Assembly (NCBI GenBank): GCA_017304475.1
Contig: JAFKKV010000018.1
Location: 124,001 to 188,000 of the forward strand
DNA length: 64,000 bases
Source of the DNA: Hyphomicrobiales bacterium
GTDB lineage: Bacteria > Pseudomonadota > Alphaproteobacteria > Rhizobiales > Phreatobacteraceae
Direction: 5' to 3'
The notes under the pieces were generated by a model. That model worked only from the letters and a program-made list of their open reading frames with translations, was not told the DNA's origin and did not search any database. Position 1 is the stretch's first letter. Each line of letters starts with the position of its first letter. Of the stretch, positions 24,618 to 32,422 are shown one piece after another. The position numbers and the translations under genes were made by a program.

Positions 24618-25619
24618 TCAGAACCGTCCCGCGCGTTCGCGCAGCATCTGTTCGAGGAGCTTGCGGATCTCCTTCTGGTCGCCGGCCTGCGCCTCGACCC
24701 AGTCGCGGATCATCTGCTGTTCGGAACGCATATGGGTGACGAGGCCCTGGATGCCCTCCGCCAGATTGGCCATGGCGGCGGTCGAGCGCTGGTTGGCCGG
24801 GTTCTCGACCATGGCCTCGCGCAGCCGCTCGAAAGCGCGCTGCAGGTCGGCGACCGCGACCCCGCCGGCCGCCTCCGCCGAGGCCGGACCGACCACGGCC
24901 ATGTCCTGCACGGTCGACGACAGCCAGTCTTCCACCTCGGTGTAGAAGCGGTTCTGCGCCTGGCTCGCCTGCAGGTCCAGGAAGCCGAGCACCAGCGAAC
25001 CGGAAAGACCGAACAGCGAGGACGAGAACGCGATGCCCATGCCGCCGAGCGGTTCGGCCAGGCCCCGTTTCATGTCCTCGAATATCGTGCCGAGCTCGCC
25101 CTGGGTCGACAGGCTGTTGATCACCCGGCCGACCGAGGTGACCGTGTCGATCAGGCCCCAGAACGTGCCGAGCAGGCCGAGAAAGACCAGCAGGCCGGTG
25201 AGGTAGCGCGACAGGTCGCGGCCTTCGTCCAGGCGGGTGGCGAGCGAATCGAGCAGGCTGCGCATGGTCGTGGTCGAGATCGCCATGCGGCCGACCCGCT
25301 CGCCCAGCATGGTCGCCATCGGCGCCAGCAGCACCGGCGCGCGCTCCACCGTGATGCCGGGATCGGCGAGGCGGAACGAATTGACCCAGGCGACTTCGGG
25401 AAACAGCCGGATCACCTGGCGGATGGCCAACAGGATGCCGATGAGGCAAACCGCGACGATCAGCCCGTTGAGGCCAGGATTGGCCATGAAGGCGGTCTTG
25501 ATCTCACGCTGCAGCACCACCGCGACCAGCGCGACGAGGACCAGGAACACGACCATCCGGAACAGGAAGATCCGCGGGGATGTGACCTTGAAGGGATCGA
25601 GTTCGCGGGCCATCGGCAC
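24618..25619 (-). CDS. MotA/TolQ/ExbB-like proton channel protein
   Basis: A 333-residue membrane protein with helices at about 18-38, 48-68, 139-160 and 175-200. The channel helix region contains LTGLLVFLGLLGTFWGLIDTV, the typical MotA/TolQ/ExbB block with the polar Thr, and the second pore helix GGMGIAFSSSLFGLSGSLVLGFLDL. The C-terminal 100 residues form a cytoplasmic helical domain. Such proteins assemble as pentamers around two copies of the B partner, encoded 1 bp downstream. The pair occurs widely in rhizobia as flagellar motor-like genes of unknown purpose; cell envelope maintenance is a reasonable guess. Confidence 0.83.
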   Translation of the reverse strand: MPMARELDPFKVTSPRIFLFRMVVFLVLVALVAVVLQREIKTAFMANPGLNGLIVAVCLIGILLAIRQVIRLFPEVAWVNSFRLADPGITVERAPVLLAPMATMLGERVGRMAISTTTMRSLLDSLATRLDEGRDLSRYLTGLLVFLGLLGTFWGLIDTVTSVGRVINSLSTQGELGTIFEDMKRGLAEPLGGMGIAFSSSLFGLSGSLVLGFLDLQASQAQNRFYTEVEDWLSSTVQDMAVVGPASAEAAGGVAVADLQRAFERLREAMVENPANQRSTAAMANLAEGIQGLVTHMRSEQQMIRDWVEAQAGDQKEIRKLLEQMLRERAGRF

Positions 25620-25725
25620 TCGTCGTTAAGTTGCGGTGTCGCAGGAAACTAACCTGCGCCATCCCGGATGAGAAGCAAGGCGTATGGCGGCGGTGTGACG
25701 CTGATAATAATGGCCGCGCCGGGGA

Positions 25726-27108
25726 TCAGGTTCCCATCAGTCCTTCCGCCTTGGCATAGGCATGGGTCCTGTCGAGACTACGAGCGGCGCGGGCGAACAG
25801 ATCGTCGATCTCGTCGGGCGTGATGATCAGCGGCGGGCAGAAGGCCAGGGCGTCGCCGACGCTGCGCAGGATCACGCCTTCTTCCTCGGCGAATTTGGCG
25901 GCCTTGGCGCCGATTGCGGCCTTGGCCTCGAAAGCCCTGCGGCTCTTCTTGTCGGCGACCAGTTCGAGCGCGCCGACGAGGCCGACGCCGCGCGCCTCGC
26001 CGACGAGCGGATGATCGGCGAGGGCTTCGAGATGGCCCTGGAACTGCGGCGCCTTGGCCGCCGAGCCCTGGATGATCTTGTCGCGCTGATAGATTTCCAG
26101 CGTCTTCAACGCCACCGCCGCCCCGACCGGATGGCCGGAATAGGTGAAGCCGTGGCCGAACGTGCCGATCTTTTTCGATTCGCTGACCAGCGCCTCGTGC
26201 ATGATCTCCGGAATCATCACCGCTCCAACAGGCATATAGGCCGAGGTCAAGGCCTTGGCGATCGAGATCGCATGCGGCTTGTAGCCGAGCACGGGCGAGC
26301 CGAACCATTCGCCGAGCCGCCCGAAGCCGCAGATCACCTCGTCGGCGATCATGTAGATGTCATAGGCGTCGCAGACCGCCATGATCTTCTCGAAATAGCC
26401 CTTGGGCGGCACCAGCACGCCGCCCGCGCCCATCACCGGCTCGGCGATGAAGGCGGCGACCGTGTCGGGGCCCTCCTTGATGATCAGCTCTTCGAGCTCC
26501 CTGGCGCAGCGCGTCGCGAATTCGTCCTCGGTCTCGCCGTCAAGGCCGAAACGGTAGAAATGCGGGCAGGAGGTGTGCAGGATATTGGCGATCGGCAGAT
26601 CGAAATCGGTGTGGTTGACCGGCAGGCCGGTGAGCGAGGCGGCTGCCACCGTGACCCCGTGATAGGCCTTGATGCGCGAGATGATCTTCTTCTTTTTCGG
26701 CCGCCCCAAGGCATTGTTCATGTACCAGACCATCTTGATCTGGCTGTCATTGGCCTCCGAGCCGGAGCAGACGAAGAACACCTTGGAGATCGGCACGGGC
26801 GCGACCTCCTTCAGCTTCTCGGCCAGCTCGATCGCCGGATCATGGCTCTTGCCACCGAACAGATGGGTGAAGGAGAGCTTCTTCATCTGCTCGTAGGCGG
26901 TCTCGGCCAGCTCCTCGTTGCCGTAGCCGAGCGAGGTGCACCAGAGCCCCGCCATGCCCTCGATATAGGCCTTGCCGTCCACGTCGTAGACATGAATGCC
27001 CTTGGCCCGCTCAATCACCAGCGGGCCGGTTTCACGGATGGTGGCCTGGTTGGTATAGGGATGGACGAGGGTCTCGACGTCGCGCACCTGAAGGTTCGAC
27101 AGCGGCAT
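25726..27108 (-). CDS. Class III pyridoxal-phosphate aminotransferase
   Basis: A 460-residue omega-transaminase of the pyruvate- or polyamine-using type. Seen in order: a substrate-side WCTSLGYGNEELAE near residue 56, the phosphate-binding SGSEANDSQIK, the aromatic stacking YHG in IKAYHGVTVAA, the cofactor Asp in MIADEVICGFGR, the Schiff-base Lys285 in SIAKALTSAYMPVGA, and the GHGFTYSGHPVGAA block. The ATG at 27108 follows GGAGG. It transfers an amino group from an amine or beta-amino acid, probably to pyruvate. It is a single-gene unit. The natural substrate cannot be set from sequence; taurine/beta-alanine or putrescine types are the closest options. Confidence 0.87.
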   Translation of the reverse strand: MPLSNLQVRDVETLVHPYTNQATIRETGPLVIERAKGIHVYDVDGKAYIEGMAGLWCTSLGYGNEELAETAYEQMKKLSFTHLFGGKSHDPAIELAEKLKEVAPVPISKVFFVCSGSEANDSQIKMVWYMNNALGRPKKKKIISRIKAYHGVTVAAASLTGLPVNHTDFDLPIANILHTSCPHFYRFGLDGETEDEFATRCARELEELIIKEGPDTVAAFIAEPVMGAGGVLVPPKGYFEKIMAVCDAYDIYMIADEVICGFGRLGEWFGSPVLGYKPHAISIAKALTSAYMPVGAVMIPEIMHEALVSESKKIGTFGHGFTYSGHPVGAAVALKTLEIYQRDKIIQGSAAKAPQFQGHLEALADHPLVGEARGVGLVGALELVADKKSRRAFEAKAAIGAKAAKFAEEEGVILRSVGDALAFCPPLIITPDEIDDLFARAARSLDRTHAYAKAEGLMGT

Positions 27109-27200
27109 GGCATCCTCCGGACAATCGATCGGCTTCGAGTGAAGCCGATCCGGCCGGCTGAAGTCAAAGCAGGCAAGACCTGATCGACGCGCGCGGCGCG

Positions 27201-27818
27201 TCAGGCGGGCGCCTGCCGGCTGCCGGCCCGCAGCTTCGCCGCCAGCCGCAATGCGAGCGCGATGCCGAGCAATCCGACCGGTACGAGATACCAGCCGCTC
27301 GCCGGGATGCGTTTGCCATTGGCGACGATGAAGCTGATCCAGATGTAATGCGTGCCCGTCCAGTGCAGCAGGCGCCAGGCGCGCGGGCCGATCCAGGCGG
27401 CGCTCCGGTCGAACGAGGTCGCCGCCATGGCGGCGATAAACAGATAAGCGAGACCGCCGGAGACGATGTTGCCGAGCGTGGTCAGTTGCCAGAACAGCAG
27501 GGGATCGCGCCGCGCCAACAGGACGATGGCGACGAGGTGAATGCCATGCGACAGCGCGAAAGCGAGGCCGAGCTGGCGCCGGTTGCGCCGGAGCCAGCGC
27601 GTCGGCGCGGCGGGCTGGAGCCGGGCCAGGGCGGATGCGACGAAGGCCATCAGGAACAAGGTCAGCGAGGTTCGGGCGGTCAGGCGGATGACCGCGCGCA
27701 AGCCTTCGCTGTCGCCGGCGGCGAGACCGTAGGCGGCGGCGCTGGCACCGGTCAGGATGGCCGCCAGCATGCCCAGCAGGCGCCAATGTTCGATCGATCG
27801 CGAGACAAGCGTCGGCAT
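27201..27818 (-). CDS. Ferric reductase-like transmembrane domain protein (MsrQ/YedZ-like)
   Basis: A 205-residue membrane protein with about six helices. The helices carry well-placed histidines (SHGIHLVAIVLL and LLHWTGTHYIWISFI) that would ligate a b-type heme in the ferric reductase fold. The ATG at 27818 follows GGAGG by about 9 bp. It resembles the heme subunit MsrQ, which feeds electrons to the periplasmic methionine sulfoxide reductase MsrP, but no msrP gene is beside it, so the electron acceptor is uncertain. The last 20 residues are basic (KLRAGSRQAP). It lies after a PadR-regulated gene pair on the same strand. Confidence 0.75.
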   Translation of the reverse strand: MPTLVSRSIEHWRLLGMLAAILTGASAAAYGLAAGDSEGLRAVIRLTARTSLTLFLMAFVASALARLQPAAPTRWLRRNRRQLGLAFALSHGIHLVAIVLLARRDPLLFWQLTTLGNIVSGGLAYLFIAAMAATSFDRSAAWIGPRAWRLLHWTGTHYIWISFIVANGKRIPASGWYLVPVGLLGIALALRLAAKLRAGSRQAPA

Positions 27819-27876
27819 TCCGCGCCTCCAGAGGTCGGTTGAATGGGCTGTCGGGGTGGGAGGGAGTGTCGCCGGC

Positions 27877-28545
27877 TCAGCCGGCGAGGATGGCCCGGGC
27901 CTTGATGGCGCGTCGTCGCAGCGCCAGGATTTGCGCCGTGAGCCAGATGACCAGGCCAAATTCCGCGAGATTACCGGCGATCACCAGCGCCGGCAGGAGG
28001 CCGAAATCGCCGTCGCTTGCGGCAATGCGGGCAAGGCCCGCGGCGGTGGAGAGCGCGAGCGCGCCAAGCGTTGCCGTGGCCACCAGCGCCACCATCCGGA
28101 AGCGCCGGGCCGCGCCGGCATCCAGCACCGCCGCCGACGGCCGGCGGCCGGCCGCCAACCAGCCGCCGCAGCCGATGGCGAGCGCGCCGACAAAGGCGTA
28201 GCGATCGATCAGCGGTGCGATCAGCCCGGCCGATCCGTCGGCCAATCCCAGGGTCCTGAGCCGCATGGCCAGGAAGGTCGCGAGGAAGGTTGCCAGGATC
28301 ACCAGCCAGATGCGTTCGGACTGGCGGCTCAGCGCATCGAGCGTGAAGGCGGCGGCGATGGTGCGGGCCGGACCGATCCGGGCGAGCGCGTCGCGCGCGC
28401 TGGCCTCGGGCCCGAGATGGCCGCCGGCTTCGATCGCCTCGGCCAGATGGTCGGCGAATTCGTCACGCACCCGGCGGGCCAGCCGGCGATCGAAATCGAG
28501 CCGGCTTTCGAGCTCGTCCAGATAGGTCTCGATCAGGCTGGCCAT
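27877..28545 (-). CDS. HAAS-domain membrane protein, partner of the PadR regulator
   Basis: A 222-residue protein. The first 75 residues are a soluble helical domain of the HAAS/DUF1700 type (IETYLDELESRLDFDRRLARRVRDEFADHL), followed by about four membrane helices from residue 80. Such proteins are commonly encoded directly after a PadR regulator, as here: the start lies 13 bp inside the padR gene, with AGGAGG in the padR tail as ribosome-binding site. The role is thought to be signalling or support of a membrane process; no specific function is known. It is probably controlled by the PadR protein together with its own operon. Confidence 0.75.
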   Translation of the reverse strand: MASLIETYLDELESRLDFDRRLARRVRDEFADHLAEAIEAGGHLGPEASARDALARIGPARTIAAAFTLDALSRQSERIWLVILATFLATFLAMRLRTLGLADGSAGLIAPLIDRYAFVGALAIGCGGWLAAGRRPSAAVLDAGAARRFRMVALVATATLGALALSTAAGLARIAASDGDFGLLPALVIAGNLAEFGLVIWLTAQILALRRRAIKARAILAG

Positions 28546-28871
28546 GACCGGCCTCCTGCCACCAGCGCCTGCACGGCCCGGGCGAAGCGGTCCCAGACAT
28601 CGCGGCGTTTGGTCAGCGCGTCGCGGCCGTCATCGGTCAAGGTGTAGACGCGCCGGCGCCGGCCACCTGCCGGGGTGACCCAGGAGCTCGCCAGCAGGCC
28701 AGCCTCTTCCAGCCTGTGCAGCGCCGGATAGACGGTGCCTTCCGGCAGGTCGAAGGTCTGGCCGCTGCCCTGCTTGATCGTCTCGATGATCGCATAGCCG
28801 TGGGCCGGCCCGGCCTCCAAGGCGGCGAGCACGATGGTGTCGAGGTGGCCTTTGAGCATTTCCGGTTCCAT
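28533..28871 (-). CDS. PadR family transcriptional regulator
   Basis: A 112-residue winged-helix protein: LDTIVLAALEAGPAHGYAIIETIKQGSG at the N-terminus, FDLPEGTVYPALHRLEEAGLL as the recognition helix region, and the wing GGRRRRVYTLTDDGRDAL. The first ATG (28871) lies only a few bases after the predicted transcription start, so either the message is nearly leaderless or translation begins at the ATG at 28859 (MLKGHLD), which is the usual start of the PadR domain and would give 108 residues. It is a repressor that probably controls itself and the HAAS gene through the palindrome over its promoter. The inducer is unknown. Confidence 0.88.
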   Translation of the reverse strand: MEPEMLKGHLDTIVLAALEAGPAHGYAIIETIKQGSGQTFDLPEGTVYPALHRLEEAGLLASSWVTPAGGRRRRVYTLTDDGRDALTKRRDVWDRFARAVQALVAGGRSWPA

Positions 28872-28908
28872 ACCTAGAAATGCTATACCTCGTATTGCTA
28901 GGTGTCAA
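28872..28908 (-). promoter_or_regulatory. padR promoter with overlapping palindromic operator
   Basis: On the minus strand a consensus TTGACA (28908-28903) is followed after 17 bp by TAGCAT (28885-28880). Between and across them lie the perfect palindrome ATAC-CTC-GTAT (28885-28895) and outer arms ACCTAG (28872-28877) and CTAGGT (28898-28903). A repressor bound here would block RNA polymerase, which fits PadR self-repression. Confidence 0.65.
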
Positions 28909-28938
28909 GCCGCAGGGTGCCGGCGCCCAGGCTCCATT

Positions 28939-29742
28939 CTAGGAGCTGGTCTCGGCCTTGGCCCTGGTCTTGCGGGGCGTGGCCGCCCGTTTGGCCCGCG
29001 CCTTGACCGGCCGTGCCGGCGCGAGCTCGGGTGCCGCCTGCGGGTCATCGGTCGGCAGCACGACCGGCGGCACCGCCACGGGCACGGCCGCCTTGGTGCG
29101 CTTGCTCAGCGGCCGCGGCGGCAGGAGCTCGGCCTCGTTGACCACCTTCTTGGCGAGGAACACCGCGGCGTCCAGTTTGTAGAAGCTGCGGGTGCGGTAG
29201 AATTTCAGCGCGTTGTTGTTGTTCTCCGCGACCTCCAGGACGAGATGCGTGCAGCCGCGCAGCCGCGCCAGGTGCTCGAGCTGGTCGAGCACGAAAGAGC
29301 CGAGGCCCCGGCCCTGGAAGTCGGGATGCACCGCCAATTCCTCGACGAACAGCGGCCGCATGTCGCGCATCCGGAAATAGCGCTCGTTCATCCAGTTGTC
29401 GGTGCCGAGGATGGCCAGCGCGCATTCCGCATAACCGACGATCCGCTCCTTGGCGCCGGCGGTCGCACCGGCGACGAACAGCAACTGCTCGATGCCCTTT
29501 TCCTCATAGACCTCGAGGAACCGCTTCTTCGAGCGCGGCCGCTGATATTCGACCGTGGTCCGGTTCACCTCGCGGAACACCAGCTTGAGGAATTCCCAGG
29601 TGCGGTTGAGGTCGCGCCGGTGCAGCCGCCGGATCCGGACTTCGAGATCGGCATCACTGCCGGATGTGGTGGCGGTCCTGCTCGCATTCATGACTTTGGT
29701 CAGCCTTCGGGGCGCGTCCGGTCTCTGCATCTCTCTTAGCAT
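28939..29742 (-). CDS. GNAT acetyltransferase with a basic, histone-like C-terminal tail
   Basis: A 267-residue protein. Residues 35-200 form a GNAT domain: FVEELAVHPDFQGRGLGSFVLDQLE carries the acetyl-CoA loop (QGRGLGS), and LEVAENNNNALKFYRTRSFYK is the closing Asn/FY motif. After about residue 205 the chain becomes Ala/Pro/Lys/Arg-rich and ends with repeated KA/RAK units (KARAKRAATPRKTRAK), like H1-type or AlgP-like tails that bind nucleic acid. The start may be the ATG at 29742, the one at 29730 after AAGAGAG, or 29691. The substrate is unknown; the tail could tether the enzyme to DNA or be its own target. Confidence 0.75.
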   Translation of the reverse strand: MLREMQRPDAPRRLTKVMNASRTATTSGSDADLEVRIRRLHRRDLNRTWEFLKLVFREVNRTTVEYQRPRSKKRFLEVYEEKGIEQLLFVAGATAGAKERIVGYAECALAILGTDNWMNERYFRMRDMRPLFVEELAVHPDFQGRGLGSFVLDQLEHLARLRGCTHLVLEVAENNNNALKFYRTRSFYKLDAAVFLAKKVVNEAELLPPRPLSKRTKAAVPVAVPPVVLPTDDPQAAPELAPARPVKARAKRAATPRKTRAKAETSS

Positions 29743-29925
29743 TTTGAGGGACTGCGCAAAGTGTGTGCAGTGCGGATCGATGCTTGTCGATCACCGGAGT
29801 TCGATGAACCAGCTCTTCCAAAACGACCCATGACGAGGGCGCATAGCGTCCCGCCGCCGTGCCGGTCTTGCCGGCCGCCCGGACCCGGTGCAACGCTGAG
29901 CCAGGGGAACCCCGGGGAGCACTGT

Positions 29926-31344
29926 ATGGCCGCTGATCTGTCGCTTATCGAGAAGAGCGCAACTGACATTCTGAAACTCCTGAAGAAAGAGGAGGTCAGT
30001 CCTCTCGATCTTCTCGATACGCTCGAGGCCAGGATTGCGGCGGTCGATGGTTACGTCAACGCTTTGCCGACTCTCTGCTTCGATCGCGCGCGCAAACACG
30101 CCAAGGCCCTGATGAAACGCCCTAAGGAAGGGCGTGGACTGCTGATGGGAATTCCAGTTCCGATCAAGGATCTGACCGATGTCGCAGGCGTGCGCTCCAC
30201 GCAGGGCTCGCCGATCTTCGCCAACCATATTCCCGAGACCTCCAATATTCTGGTCCAGAATCTCGAGGCGCGCGGCGGCGTCATCTATGCCAAATCGAAT
30301 ACGCCGGAATTCGGCGCCGGCGCCAATACCTTCAACGAGGTCTTCGGCCGCACGCTGAACCCCTACAACACCAAGCTTTCGGCGGCCGGCTCGTCGGGCG
30401 GCGCGGCGGTGGCGCTGGCCACCGGCCAGGCCTGGCTCGCGCATGGCTCCGACATGGGCGGCTCGCTGCGCAATCCCGCGAGCTTCTGCGGCATTGTCGG
30501 CATGCGTCCCTCGCCCGGCCGCGTCGCGACCACGCCGGGCACCAAGATCGACGCGACCCTCGGCATCGAGGGGCCGATGGCCCGCACGGTGACCGATCTG
30601 GCTCTGCTGCTCGACGCGATGAGCGGCGACGACCACCGCGATCCGCGCTCGCTGCCCTTGCCCAAGCGCGGGTTCCGGGCGGCGCTCCGCTCGGCGTGGA
30701 AGCCGGCGCGGGTCGCCTATTCGCCCGATCTCGGCATCACGCCCGTCGATCCGGAGGTGAAGGCGATCACCCGCAAGGCGGCCGAGCGTTTCGCCGCCGC
30801 CGGCGTCGTCGTCGAGGAAGCTCACCCCGACTTCTCCGAGGTGCACGAGTGCTTCGGCGTGCTGCGCGCCTATGCCTTCGCGGTGACCAAGGCGGAATTG
30901 CTGCGCACCCATCGCGACCAGCTGAAGCCGGAGGTGATCTGGAACATCGAGAAGGGCATGCAGCTGACCATGGAGCAGCTGGCCCGCGCCGAGGCGCAGC
31001 GCCAGGCCATGCTGCAGCGGACGCTGAAATTCTTCGACACCTACGACCTGATCCTGACGCCGGCGACCATTGTCGCGGCCTATCCGGTCGAGCAGCGTTA
31101 TGTCGCCGAATGCGACGGCTTCACCTTCCCCGACTATGTCCAGTGGCTGTCGATCGCCTATGCCCTGACGACGGTGTCCTGTCCGGCGCTGTCGCTGCCC
31201 TGCGGCTTCACCGCCGACGGCCGGCCGGTCGGGCTGCAGGTCGCCGCACGGCCGCATGGCGAGGATCAGGTGCTGATCGGCGCCAAGATGCTCGAGGATA
31301 TCCTGTCGCTCGGCACGGTCAGGCCGATCGATCCGCGCGGCTGA
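29926..31344 (+). CDS. Amidase signature family protein
   Basis: A 472-residue amidase. The Ser-cisSer-Lys triad is intact: Lys81 in PVPIKDLTDVAG, the cis-Ser within GSSGG (155-159), and the nucleophile Ser180 in DMGGSLRNPASFCG. Other family blocks (SNTPEFGAGANTFNEVFG and the C-terminal PALSLPCGF, LPxGLQ-type GLQVAARPHGED) are present. The ATG at 29926 follows GGGGAGC; the open frame extends 55 codons further but without family match. It hydrolyses an amide, perhaps an aliphatic or aryl-amide or a peptide-like compound. No gatB or gatC is near, so a GatA role is unlikely. Confidence 0.88.
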   Translation: MAADLSLIEKSATDILKLLKKEEVSPLDLLDTLEARIAAVDGYVNALPTLCFDRARKHAKALMKRPKEGRGLLMGIPVPIKDLTDVAGVRSTQGSPIFANHIPETSNILVQNLEARGGVIYAKSNTPEFGAGANTFNEVFGRTLNPYNTKLSAAGSSGGAAVALATGQAWLAHGSDMGGSLRNPASFCGIVGMRPSPGRVATTPGTKIDATLGIEGPMARTVTDLALLLDAMSGDDHRDPRSLPLPKRGFRAALRSAWKPARVAYSPDLGITPVDPEVKAITRKAAERFAAAGVVVEEAHPDFSEVHECFGVLRAYAFAVTKAELLRTHRDQLKPEVIWNIEKGMQLTMEQLARAEAQRQAMLQRTLKFFDTYDLILTPATIVAAYPVEQRYVAECDGFTFPDYVQWLSIAYALTTVSCPALSLPCGFTADGRPVGLQVAARPHGEDQVLIGAKMLEDILSLGTVRPIDPRG

Positions 31345-31460
31345 GCCGGCCCGGCCACCAACCTTAACACTTCATCGACCTCGATCGGCGGTTTTGCGCG
31401 CGTTTCGGTCATCGCGTGTTAAACACGATCGGGGTTGCGTTGGGCTGTAGGGGTTGGGTC

Positions 31461-32399
31461 GTGGTTCGCCGCGTCGCGCATGGTCTTGCCGTTCTCACGG
31501 CGCTGGTTTCGATCCTTCTCGTCATCGTCGCGCCGGCCGCCGCGCAGGATGTCAGGCCGTCGGCCATGCCGGATTTCGGCGGCATCGCCGCCGCCGCGCG
31601 CGGGGTGGCCGGTCCCTATATCGCGGGTGGGCTGGGCTATGGCTCCGCGCCGCCGCGCAACTTCTCGATCACCGACGGCTATGCCTGCCCGGGCACCACG
31701 CTGCCTTATATCGGGCCGGTCAGCTATGGCGGCGGCTCGGGCTGCTCGACCAATGTCAACATGACCGGCATCAGCGCCCACGCGATCTTCGGCTGGAACC
31801 TGTCGGGCGGCGAGGGCTGGGTTTCGGGCGTCGAGGCGCGCGGGCGGCTCGGCCGCGAGGGCGGCAGCGGCCGCCTCGGCGGCACCGCCAATGTCAACGC
31901 GCCGGGCGTGCCGGCCTATGTCAATTCGGCGACCGGTGCCTACAAGGCCGCGCTCGACGGCGGCCTGGCACTGTCGCTGCGCTATGGCTATGCGATCTCG
32001 GGCTTCCTGCCCTTCGTGCGGGTCGGGCTGGGCGCCGCGCATCTCGCCGAAAGCGTCGATTTCAACGCCACCGGCTCGCGGATCTGCACGGTCGTGCCGC
32101 CCACCTGCACCACCGGCGGCACGGTCGCCAACACCAAATCGAGCTGGCTGCCCTCGGCGGTGATCGGCGCCGGCCTCGAAATCCCGTTCGGCCGGTTCTT
32201 CGCGCGCGTCGATGCCGAGGTGGAGGCCGCCTTCGCGCCGTCGCAGAACCTGATGCGCACGCTTGCCAACCAGGCCGTGGTCACGGCGGGCGGTGCTCCG
32301 ACCGGCCAGGTCGTCTCGACCAGCGGCAATGCCACCCTGCGTTCGGAAAATTGGATCGTCGCACGTCGATTGATGGTGTCGGGCGGCTTCCGGTTCTGA
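31461..32399 (+). CDS. Outer membrane beta-barrel protein (Omp25/Omp31-like)
   Basis: About 312 residues. A signal peptide (VRRVAHGLAVLTALVSILLVIVAPAAAQ) is followed by a linker and a predicted eight-stranded barrel: alternating strands such as GPYIAGGLGYG, ISAHAIFGWNLSG, GLALSLRYGYAISGFLPFVRVGLG and the final VARRLMVSGGFRF ending in Phe, the outer-membrane insertion signal. I prefer the GTG at 31461, which sits right before the signal peptide and after TAGGGG, to a GTG at 31416. Two cysteine pairs lie in predicted loops. It is related to small rhizobial porin-family proteins; transport activity is not established. Confidence 0.75.
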   Translation: MVRRVAHGLAVLTALVSILLVIVAPAAAQDVRPSAMPDFGGIAAAARGVAGPYIAGGLGYGSAPPRNFSITDGYACPGTTLPYIGPVSYGGGSGCSTNVNMTGISAHAIFGWNLSGGEGWVSGVEARGRLGREGGSGRLGGTANVNAPGVPAYVNSATGAYKAALDGGLALSLRYGYAISGFLPFVRVGLGAAHLAESVDFNATGSRICTVVPPTCTTGGTVANTKSSWLPSAVIGAGLEIPFGRFFARVDAEVEAAFAPSQNLMRTLANQAVVTAGGAPTGQVVSTSGNATLRSENWIVARRLMVSGGFRF

Positions 32400-32422
32400 T
32401 CCGGTCTCGCTAAAGTCCGGTC

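Noticed and set aside
23588..25619. MotA/MotB-like pair considered as a Zorya defence system or a flagellar stator
   Set aside because: No zorC/zorD/zorE-like helicase or nuclease and no flagellar genes are adjacent; the pair is common in rhizobial chromosomes.
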